Of a stretch of DNA of 64,000 bases, positions 51,601-63,600 are shown in pieces; position 1 is the stretch's first letter; each line of letters opens with the position of its first letter. This stretch comes from Vanilla planifolia. Its lineage: Eukaryota > Streptophyta > Magnoliopsida > Asparagales > Orchidaceae. Location: contig CM043869.1 in assembly GCA_023846275.1 (NCBI GenBank), positions 36,792,737 through 36,856,736 on the forward strand, read 5' to 3'. The position numbers and the translations under genes are program-made. Under the pieces are notes generated by a model. The model saw nothing but the letters and a program-made list of their open reading frames with translations, was not told where the DNA came from and searched no databases.

Positions 51601-54600
51601 TTAATATCTCGGACCACTTTAAATGACAAACTCTACATTGAATAAGGTCAAATAAGGCAGATCTAAAATATGAAAAGATGAAGACAAAAGAACTTTTACA
51701 AATATAAAAGTACCTAGACTTTTTTATTAAGTTATTTAATCAAGATCACTCTAACCAAATTGCCTTATAATCTTATGCCAATTGATCAAACTATTTAATG
51801 AAATGGTTTGATCGCTCCATCAATCCCCTGTGAAAACAATCTTTGTCACCAATGCCAAATCATGGCAATTGAATGGCCAACTGAAGAATCAAACTATTTA
51901 ATTCGATGATCAAACTATTCAACTTGTTATACAAAAATTTTGTTGGGCTTTTCTTTTTCAATTTTGTTGCACCTTCTCCATGGACCTATATTGTTGGACT
52001 AAAATTGATCTATGACTAATCCCTTGATCATTAGACCTATTACAAACCCTTGTGACACCCGATATAATTTGAATTTGATCTCTACTCTTACACCTAAAGA
52101 TTTATGCAATTATAATCATAAGGCCATATTTATATGAATTGGAGCTTGCTTCAAATCATAAGCTCAAGTTGTTGTCCCAACCTTCCTCAATTTCAAGTTG
52201 TTCATTGTCATTCCATGGCATGACTCTTTCCAACATCCAAACCAATATCAATGCTCCTCTCTAAGAATGTACTTGATATTTCCTAAGTCTTACTCTACAT
52301 TCCTTAAGTTTTAACATTATTCTAAAAAAACTTGATATAGTGGAGTGTATCTAGTGCATTCAATGATGGTAAAATCATTTCATGTAAGAAAGTTTTATGA
52401 GATTACATAGAATTGCAATCAGGTTATACGTGATAGAAAACTTCAACCCACCAAAATAAGAACAAAAATAGTGAGAATGCTAACATGAATGGTAGAATAT
52501 ATAAGAAAGGATAAAATTAAAGAGTACCTCTTTGAAAATGCTATAGTAACCCAATTGAATAGATGCTGAAAAGGGCACATTTAGTTGATTGAAACATAAA
52601 AATACTGTAAAAGTTGCACTAATAAGGAAAGAAAATTTGTTGGAATTTGACAAATAAGGCAAGATGAAGCCAAAAAAAACATGACCAAATGCCACTATGA
52701 AGGATATCACATATTTGTAGGTTAATGAGGTATTGCTAATAAAACACACCAAGACAAATGTTTTGCATATCATGACAGCACCAAAAATAGTTTCTGTATT
52801 ATCCAATGAGTTTTCATGCAAATGCAAAAAATGCATACTTTAAAGGTGTACCATAACAATTTTGGAGCATTTGACTATGCTTATAACAGAATCGTGGTTA
52901 ATGTGGAGTGTAACAATATCTAAGATGACGAATATCAGCACAATTTTCACAAAACTTTTTAAATGTGTATCACCAGACAAGAATTCGACTTTGTCCCACA
53001 CCCAGATATCAATACATAAAAAAAACCTGTTATCCATTTTTTGCAAGAAAATTTAAAAAAAATTAGAAGAAAGTTCAATGAAAAAAGTGAGACTAGGCAA
53101 TACTTGCCTTTGATAGACCAGGAAAATTTATCGGAAGCAATTTGGAGGATGCTTCTTTCTCTTGATCAGGTGTCAAAACAACAAAAGAATTCATCTCAAG
53201 AGGAATTGCACGTCCACTCCTATTGACAACATGCAACTCAGGGCCCACTGTGTCCAACATGACCTACAAACAAAAGGGAAACAAACTAGCTGACAACCAG
53301 ACAAAGAAGCTTAACTACAAATTTCAATCATAGCAATGAATCATGATAAAAGAAAATTGAATTCTCATGATAAATACTAATTTTTTAAAAAATTTTAACC
53401 ATGCTAACTAAAATGTTATAGTTTTGCACTCCAAACTTACAGCACACAGTTTCTTGGTGCTCTGTATTGCAGCTGTAAGATTATCCACAGTTTCCTGATG
53501 ATAAGTGACATCGCCCGATGAGAAGTCAAAGCGTGCCACTGCAACAAAAGAAAATTACATTTGAAAACTCAGCATGCATTTACATCATGTATTCCATGCA
53601 ATTCTAGATTTGCTTTTGTCAAATTAGCATATATGAAAGAGTCTACTCTGTCATCTCCGATTATCTAACAATAGAGATCAATAATCAATAGAGATCAATA
53701 TTAAGATTGAAACTCTTATAAGGAGTTATGAAATGAAAAATTAATATTATTTTATTTAATCAAACTATTAAGGTTAATTTTCCAAAGAATAAGAAGAGAA
53801 GATCTGAAGCTGTTTGGTTTTAAGCAAAATGCGCTAAGTCAAACAATTTGTAGAAAAAAGCATTTTGATGCCAAAACCTGCATGGACGCAAATCTCACAT
53901 ACATGTGTAAGATGGTAAATAACCGAGAGAGAAAATGAAGAAAATGAGGGTGGAAAATTTGACCATTGGGCATCAAGATGAGAGAAAAAGAGAGAGCAAG
54001 GATTTTTTTTTCACATAAACCTTTTGATTTTTACAAGTCAGTTAAAGCAACACTACGCATAATACTGATTTTTAATAACTTTGCCATTCTTTGACTATTG
54101 GTGATTAAGTTCTCAAGGGTATCTTACGATTACAAAAAGGTGTCTAACATGAGCACAACATCTACCAAGCAAAGAAGTTGAGAATATACACACCCTTGTC
54201 ACTTCTTGAAGAGCAAAAGATGAAGAAACTAGGGACGAAGGTAATTGTGCCTTCAATGGTTACCTCGGTAAATTTGACGGAGACAAACAAGGTGTTAAAT
54301 GAAATAGTAGAAAAGAGGAAAAGGATTTCAAGAGAAAAAAGAGAAAACACATTGGCTAAAGAAGAAACAATTCAACAAAAAATGTAGGAAAAAGAAGCAC
54401 AAATAGAGTGAAGGATGACTTCATAGTCATGGAAGAACCTTTGGCAGTCAAAGAGCTTGGCCAACTCATACCAGCATGGGAACGGACAGCAGTGCTTAGT
54501 AGTTGCTTGCATCAATATCTCATGCATTGAATGCCTAAAGAAGACGGTGGTGGTGCCTGACAGCCATTAATTTGATCAAATCAAGGCAAAAACAGTGGCC

Positions 54601-57600
54601 ATCAGTATAATGATGTCTTTGTTGAAGTAGAACATAATGGATGTGGCAAGTGCTTACTTCTATGTAACACTTGAGCTCGTAGCCTGCCTCTTGAGGGTTG
54701 GGTGTTTTGTCCTCGGTGACTACTGTTCACCAAGATAAGCAGGTTCGTCAATTCCAACAATCAGACAAATACAATTAAACTATTCTAAAGCTGCAGAAAT
54801 CCAACGAGAGATATTCTAAACCTACTCCTTGCCCTTAGATTTTCTACTTTTCCTCCATTTTTTCTGCCCCCAACGAAGCAACTTGGTTATTTGTAAAACT
54901 TGCCACATTGACTGAAAGAAAAAGTTTTCTCCAAATGTTTTACAAGCTCTTGGCCCATAAGACAGGGCTCAAAACAGTGCACATTCAAGTCTTTCAGGAT
55001 GATGATCATAAGGCCCTTGCTACGAGCACTATCTTGATGGAACATTCAGTTTGACTCTATTGACATGACTCAGAGGGACAACAAGCTCCAAAAGGTTCCA
55101 TCAAACATTGCAATCGCCATAAATGTTGACCAAAATGAGGCTACATTAACGATTAATGTCCACATGTCATGCCTTGGATGAGTTGAAGGCTAAAATGCAT
55201 GCTTATCCATAAATAGGGCCAAAACTATTTCCTCCACTTCAAACCCTTGTGTTCTTCTTTGTCTTCACAATTTCCTTCTTTAGGAACCCAATATTGTTTC
55301 ATCATTGGAGAAGAAAAGAAAAGGACATACAAACTCACCAAGCTTTTTAAACATAACACCAAGATACTACCCTTATCTCCAACATGGAAGACAATATGCA
55401 ATTATGCATTAGGAAAAAGTAGTGTTCTGACTACCAAAACAAAGGAGAGTTCATTTACTCTGAACATGATTCAAGCACCATCATTCAGTTAGGTCACAAT
55501 GTCCCTTTTATCCATCACCAAATTGACAATTTCAAGTGTAATGCCATAATGCTAATATAGATAGTGCCAATCATATTTAGGTTTATCTATAAATTCACTT
55601 GTTTATTGAAGGAGAACAACAGGAATTGGATGCGGGTTCTATTAGACAATGATCAGGTGACTCCAAGCCAAAGTATTATCAAGCTCCTCAACCAGCTATC
55701 CTTGCTCTTCCTCTAGATGTGTTATCTAGTGGCCCACTTTGAGACCATTAACTTGGGCATCCTAAGGGATGCTGCTTCATCCAAATTTTTCGTATGATCT
55801 AAAGGATGCAAAGGGCAGCCAACTGGTGTTATGCTTCGACAACATACATAGTTATCAACTTCCATGAAAAGGTTAGAAGTATGATGTATTACTAACTAGG
55901 GCCAACCGAGGACACTTCAATGACGATGGCCAGCTTGAGAAAATAGTTACCCAACTTTGATGAGCAAGAGGTTGTTCAACAAATGATCAGGGAATTAATC
56001 ATGGGTTTTTTTTCATCTATTATGATCTTCTACAAAGATCAACTTATAGAAATTCAAATAGAGTTTTCAAAAGAAAAAAAGACTTAGCTTTCATTCCGAA
56101 TGAATTGATCAGATCGTCTAATTAATCAATTGGAAATCAAACCCCAAATATCAAATGATGGCACTTACCCAACAATTCCAAGGGCATATGGAGAAATTAA
56201 AGAAAAAGCACCTAATGAAGGTAGTCATATTGAGGCAACAAGAGAGGAGATTTTTAACCATATTGAAGGAAACATAGACAATGACCATGGCAAAGCTTTG
56301 TTGTTAGCCTTTGTTATGGAAGGAAATATAGTTGGATGCTTCTTTAGGTACATTTGAAACCCGTTAGTGAAAATCCAACAAAGAAAATAATAGAAAATAT
56401 GTTATCCTAATTAAAACACTTGGGAGTACAAAAGTATAAGAAATTATTTATCTTCATAGTCACCTATAGAAAAGCTAACCCTTCATGTAAAGATTTTGTT
56501 AATAATAAAAATTTCTCAAAATTAAGAACATTAGATAGAATAAACATGAGCAAAAGAAAATCTAAAATAAATATAAAAGTGTTTAGTTTCTTAAAAAAAT
56601 TGAAGGTATCACAAGCCTTCACAAATAATCATGAGGGTAAGCTCTCAAGGTGAACACAAAATAAAACATAACTCTTCTTGTCACACTCCATTGGAAAACT
56701 ATCCATATTCACTACCTTAATATGATTTAAATTATCAAATCCTGTCTATTACGTTACTTTGATATGAATAAAATAGAAATGATTTTTATATGAAAATGCA
56801 AAATATATGAAAGCACAAATGAATCAATTGGAAAATAAATCATCAAAACTAAGTATATTCTTACTTTCTTAATCTTCATTTTCAATTCTAAAAAGAAACA
56901 AATATCTTATAATTTCTAAGTGTCCTCTTCTTGTATTTCTTCATAATCAAGTTCATGATATTCATTTTCCTCAACACAAAGAAGGTTTGTACATTGAGCT
57001 TATCTATGACCAAGACTTAAACAACGATTCTTTTGAATTTAAATAGTCACTATCAACAGTACTCTTAATGATATTAGATGTCATGCAGGCATACAATAAT
57101 CTAATTCCAACAATGAATTTGCGTGCATTGGGTGTAGAAATATGTTATTTGGTTTTATTAAGGTTAATTATTAATTTTTTAAAACTTTTTATTAGTTGGG
57201 CTAAATTCATAGCCTCCTTCAAAGTTTAAAGATCATAAATCTTCACTTATTTCCTAATCTCTTATCTAAGACCTAAAATGAATCTGTTGGCCAATTACCA
57301 ATCATTATGAGAACAATCGTTATAACCACCAAGTCTTCAAATGTATCTAAACTTTTTACCATTGTAGAGCTCCCATACTTAAGTGCAAATATGTGTCCAT
57401 GTAATCTCTTATCATGATGTTTAAGAAAATATTTAATTCTTAGCAATTCTTTCATTTCTACCAACTATTTGTTTCTTTGCTAAATTATTTATCCATAATA
57501 TTTTAGCATGTCCACCTAACTTTATTCTACAAAAATGAACCCTATAACAATCTTCAAAGTTATACTAATAAAAAAATATTTTATCTAGGTTATCTAATCT

Positions 57601-60600
57601 AAAACCTAATTATGGTCATAAGCATTGTCAAATGTCAAAAGGTCAATTTTAATCTTCTTGTGAACATTTGATTGGTCTTCTCTATGACAATTCGTAAGGG
57701 AGAAATTTTTTCTCGTCTATTCTCACTAAATGAGTGATGATTATTTTTCGATGAATCGTTAGTGAGACATGGTAAGTTCACTTATTTCTTTTGTTTCATC
57801 AACTTCCTAACCATATCAGCTAAATTACCCTGGACAATCTTCATCTTATCTAATTCATCATTTGAAATAATAATAGATTTCATGGTGCATCAATTTTATT
57901 TTTAAGATTATCAGAATTCTTTATTGGTTATGTTTTAAATGAATAATGCATGAAAGATATAATAAAAATATTAAATTAATTTTTTCATGAATATAAATAA
58001 ATTAAGGGACAATCAATAAAATAAGATAATATGTTCTTCAAAAAGGTCACTTTTACAAAAAATAAATTCTTTTTTTAGACAAAAAGGTGAAATAATTTTT
58101 TCAAAAGTATAACAATAGATAATAATTCAACAATATAATTTTCTATTAGACAATAAATAGAATAATCTCCAAAAGAGCATAACTCAAAATTATGCCTCAA
58201 AAGAATTCAAGATTGGCTATAATAATATATAGATCATCACTTTAATTGTCCTTTGATGGTTTCAAGATAGGCTAATGTTTAATCTAAGACAAAATTGAAA
58301 ATGCAAAAATTATTAAAAACAATATAGAAATTCACATGATTTGCCAATTAACATGTTTACCCTTATTTGATATGAATACTCACTAGTAAAGAAAATTACA
58401 ATTAGGTTTACAAGCTTATCTCAATATTAAAAATTCTTCAAATTATCAATACTTTTTTTTTAGACTAGCAGTTGAAAAGACGACTCTTTTCGAAACTCAA
58501 GGAATCTTCTAAGATCTAGAGCTTCGTTCCGGGATCTTTTAGGATCTTCAATGGCCAAGGATTCTTTAGTAACCTTAAGGGATCTTAAAATTTCTTCAAT
58601 GTTTTTGTAGGATCTTGCTTTTTATGCCAAAAAATGAAGGAGCTTTAACACCAAAATTGATAGAGGCATGGTAGAGAAGATGACATCACTAATGATAAAG
58701 GTAACACCAAATTTTGAAAAAGAAAGAATAGAAAGAGAAAGTGATATTATGAGGAGATCATATGGATTTTGACCAAGGTCTCTAAAATGACTATGAAATG
58801 TGTAGGAAGATGACTTAAGCAAGTCAAGATATGATTTTGATAGAGTCTGGGGCCAAGTAGAGAAAAAATGTTTTATAGAGAGAAAATTCAAATTTCTTAA
58901 TGATATATTTGGTTCTAAGGTTTCTTATAAGAGAGATGACTTAGTCTTTTAATGATTTGAGGAGAAAATTTTGAAAGGTTGAGCATAAAGGCCATGAGGT
59001 TAGAGAGAGTTTTGCTAGAGAAAAAAATAAATTAGTTTTGCTTTAAGGCTTTAAGTAAAAGATTCTCTTAGAAGAGATGATGAGAAAGGGTTTGTCTTCA
59101 TAAGAAATTGAGATCCAAAGAATGATGGATGGTGTACAAGATAGTTTGAGAATGTTTAGGTTAGTGAAAGAAAACTTGGGATTATAAGTAATGGAAGAAG
59201 AATAAGAGGGAGAGTGGATGGCCAATTGGTTCAAAGGGATGTGGTTCAATTTACTGACTGCTTTTTTAGTCAATTTGAGTGGAAATAGCATTTATTCATG
59301 TTTAGAGAGAGAAATGACATATAATTTCATAAATAAAAGAAATCATAAAGAGAAAAAAACAATCTCCTACCATGGGTGGATTAGAGAAAAATGAAAAATG
59401 CATATACACCACCATCAATTTATATAAAAAAAAATTCATTATTTTATTCCATTCATTCACCATACATGCACATAAATAAATCAAACTAAGAATTCAAAAA
59501 ATAAGTTCAAATTCTACAAAAGGCTAAGGATCAAGCCTAATTCTAACAAAGTTATTCAAATTCAAAAGGAATTTACTTCTATTCCTACTTTGGTAGCACC
59601 TTATCCATCTCTTAAGAAGATGACGTCATCCTAAAAACATTCAAGAAGATTTTGCAATACTTTTGACATGTCTAATAAATGGTTCAAATAACTTGTTTTA
59701 CTTAATACATGCTCTAAAATGTTTTAAAAATAATTTTGAGTATTTTCTTCATAAGTATAGGATTTAAATTAGCTTTAAATCAAACCTAAATCAAATCTGA
59801 CAAGCTTAGTTATGCATCAACTTGATGATGATCCTATCGTGCATCATAATGACTTCCACATCATAGCATTTCATATTACAGATAACTTGCCTAGAAATTT
59901 AAGGTTGAGGCCAAAATTGACCTACCAATACAGAGACATTAAATATCAAAAAGTTGGAATTTTTAATTGATTCATTGTGGACATATTTCATTTTATATGG
60001 TATTCTAATCAAGATAAAGTTGTTTTTGCATGTCTTAAGCTTAATCAAAATATCATAACATAACACAATGTCCTACACACAAAAGTGGAATATGGGTGTA
60101 ATGTCGTAACCTTGTAAGCTTTTTAAGGTACTAATATTTAGCAATTGAAGAAATAAATTAGTTGAAATTAAGATGTAAATGTAAATTCGAATATAGTAAC
60201 TTTAGCAAATAATTTGGATTCTTGAAGGATAATTTTGAAGCCTTTATCGAATTTTAACTAATTTTCAAAGTTATTAGAGAAAAAAATAAATAGTAAATAA
60301 ATAAATAATAAATATAAAAGCATGTTAATTATTCGAAATGCTTTGAGAATTTTCCCAAAGCTTACCCGAAATGCTTATGGGTTTCACGAAGCAACGATTC
60401 CGGGAGATAATCGTGTAGAAATCCCGTCCCTGAGAAAGCTACAAGTGTGACAACATTAAGGCAAGAGAGTTGAGGTCGTGGAAAGCAACAAAGGCTTGTC
60501 AGGAAGATCGCAGTGGCTGATTATAAAAAAGTTTGAGAGCCCGAGCAAAGCAGCAAGCTGGAAAGCTCTATCGGCAGGTTATCAAGGGAAAAATTCACCA

Positions 60601-63600
60601 TGGCCACGATTTCAAAGCACAGGAAGCTTAAGATCGAGAAGAGTAAGGTTCCTCGACATCTTCTACTTTGATTTATTGGGTTTTTGTCGATATGCATGAG
60701 ATTTTTTTACCCTGTCATGAACCAGTGAAGAAAAGAAAAAAAAATAAAACATAAGTGTTGTATAAAAAGAACATTAGAAAAGAGGTCAACCAACAAAAAA
60801 AAGGATAAGATGATTTTATTTTACAAAAAAAATTACAATGATAGTAGTAGAAGTTGTTTGTTATGAGTTGATAATAGATATTTATAAAAGCTTATTGATA
60901 ATAAAAAATTTTATGACTACTTTTATGTCAAGAAAAAGCTACCTTGAAAACTGTAAGCTAGAAAGAAAAGCTTTTATCAGTTGAGAACAAAAAACTCTAT
61001 CCGAGATGAATTTAATTATAATATTAATTAATAAATTATTAAAATAACAATTCTTGAGAGATTTATATTGAGAAATATTTTGTTGTATTTTTAACAAGTA
61101 AAAAACTAAAACAATTAAAAGTGTTATCAAACTGTGATAGAAATCAATGGATTATATATAAGATCAATATCTCCATATAAGTCGTTACCAATGCTGATAT
61201 ATATACAATACTATGAATGACAGGAATTGATTTGAGATAAACTATCAATTTTTTGCAAGAAATAAAAGAGAAGAAAGGACAAAAAATTGAGAAATCATCA
61301 GGAGCTAAAATAAGCAAATTCAATTAAATAATAATGTAAGTAATGCTTTATTTTCAACATAGTATGACATTCATGGTGCATGATTTGCATGTTTCGTTGA
61401 TATGAAATACTATGAAAAAGAAAATAAAAGATAAGGATATGGTATGATATATGATAAAAATAATATGATTAAATATCTTACTAAAAACGAAAAGAGAATA
61501 TAAAATAAAATTTTTTTAAACTTATTCCATAATTCTATAATATGTGATGAGCTCTAACACAGGATGCTGAACATGATAGGTACTAGTTTTATACCAGACC
61601 ATGAGATGACAAAAAAGACATCTACTATCATTAGCACTTCATTTATAAACGATGTACGGAGATGATATGTAATTGATATGACTAGCTAGCTATGATATGC
61701 CTATGAACAAAGGTCTAGAGATGATGTTATAAGATATCACAAATGAGATGAGCCATGATTAGAATATGAGATACAATTATATAAGAAACATCTAGGCCTA
61801 ATTAAAAAATATATATGTATAAAAAGAAATGAAAAAAATATGCAACATATAAAAAGAACAAAGATGTGATGCATCTTAATATATCCAACATGTTATTTCT
61901 ATTTTAATTCATTATATTATGAACATTGTTGATATTATGCTTATCATATTTGATATTATTTTTTTATCAAATCTTATTTATTCAGGCAGAATTTATCTGT
62001 TAAATATTTTATACCTACCCCTTTACTTATATTACAAAATATGTCACAAATTTACAATGAGAGAATACTTAGAATAACATGTAAAGTTTGTGATTATGAT
62101 ATCTTGTACATATTAATGATGTTAAAAAAAATACAAGTATGCATATACTACATTTTGATATAATGAAACTTATTTAAATATTAAAATAATTTGTTTATTA
62201 TTTTCATCACTCTCATCTATAGTAATTATATATCCTCACATTATGCTGCAAAGCTCTAATGTTACTATATTATTAATCAATAATGATAATAATTGATAAA
62301 CAGAGCATGACAATGAGTGTAATTTAAGTAACTTAAAAAAGCTTGTGCATGACAAGTTGCACTCCATGGTTTATGAAAATGAGCACAAGAAATGGTAGCA
62401 TTGTTTGAGGATAATCAATGCAGGATTACACCACTAAGATCTATTGACAAATAATAATGCTTGATAAGATCTTAATGATAAGGCATGTGAAAGGAAGGTC
62501 ATGCACTATGGGATCTATGAGAGGAGAAAGAGAGATCAAGGAGATGAGAACAAAAAGCTCAAATGCTAGGCCTTAAAAGGAGATATGGAGTGAAAGAGAT
62601 AAAGAGAGAGAAAGAGAAAGTTTTTGTTTATTTGGACACCACTTGAAATGGGAAAATTGCAGCCTTTCTGATGATTCAAAGACCTCGAGTTCTCAAACAA
62701 GTTTGAATAGTTAAAAACATGGGTCTCCCTTCAAGCTAGAAGAACTCTCTTTGTATAGAGAAGAGACAAGAACAAGTATTTATGGTACATAGATTTGGGA
62801 AGACAATATGAAACATGTTTTTTATAAGATTCAATATAAATGCATATGTTAATGTTAACTTTTTTTGGAGATGAGGTCCTTTTATAAAAGGAATACAATG
62901 GCCATATTGATCATTGTAACCTTTCACAGTTGTCAAGAATGCTTTGATTAACTAATTCAAACAACAAATATCTTGTTGTCGATTAAAAATCTAGTATGCA
63001 CAATGTTGAAACCTGAAAGGTTTGGGAACTTGCCTAGGATTTTGATGACAAGCTCTGGACACTAGGCTCTGTCCACATTGCTATAATGCTGATGATGAAT
63101 CTTACCGTGGCTGGCCTGACCTTCGGACCTAGTCACTGCAACCCACTGTGCTCTAGAATCCCGCTCTGGAAGCCAGCCATTAAGAGAGGAATTTGAACGC
63201 CATGACAAGTGGTCATCGACCAAGACCGTTGTTGATGTTAGGAGCTCAAACAACCAAGGGGAGTGGTTAATACGGCAAGACTTGGGGACAGAAACCGCAC
63301 GACAAGACAAAAAAGGAACCTGCTAGAAACAATGAGCACCACCGAAGAACAGGGTTGGAGACCTAGACGACGGAGAGATTTGGTCGGGGAAACAAAGCCC
63401 ATAAACAAGAAATTGAAGCTAGGACGATGGAGGGACTTGTTCAGGACGATAAGGCCTAGAAACTAAAGTTGAATGCCGAGAGGGGACTGCTAATCAGAGA
63501 GTGAAATCTGCTGAGCAGCAAGACTTGCCTGCCAAGCAGGGCCTGCTCCCGAATGAAGGAAAATTTTTAGAGGACCGGCAAACCAAACAGAAAAATTATG

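Larger units (their letters stand above)
37946..53107 (-). other. Giant pyruvate kinase intron (15.2 kb), GC-AG type
   Basis: The exon 53263-53108 ends [10 protein letters not shown] and the next, 37945-37868, begins VVKPGKAIF. In Arabidopsis the same place reads without gap. The only join that keeps frame and length is AAG/GCAAGT at the donor, the standard consensus of GC-AG introns, with acceptor TGCAG. The intron holds a six-unit tandem array (38410-41780), a 129-bp duplication (41802-42059), an inverted LTR copy (43600-44290), gypsy polyprotein remnants (45570-46960) and duplicated LTR/leader segments (48660-49020, 51230-51580). The stretch 49620-51200 is extremely AT-rich and empty. Confidence 0.75.

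Noticed and set aside
52480..52836. 118-codon minus frame with hydrophobic stretches as a membrane protein gene
   Set aside because: Lies inside the giant intron, is AT-rich and Phe/Ile/Leu-heavy as random AT-rich frames are, and matches no family I know.
53102..53107. GT donor at 53103-53104 (CAA/GTATTG on the minus strand) as the normal splice site
   Set aside because: It adds four bases, shifts the frame and breaks the alignment [15 protein letters not shown]. The GC donor keeps both.
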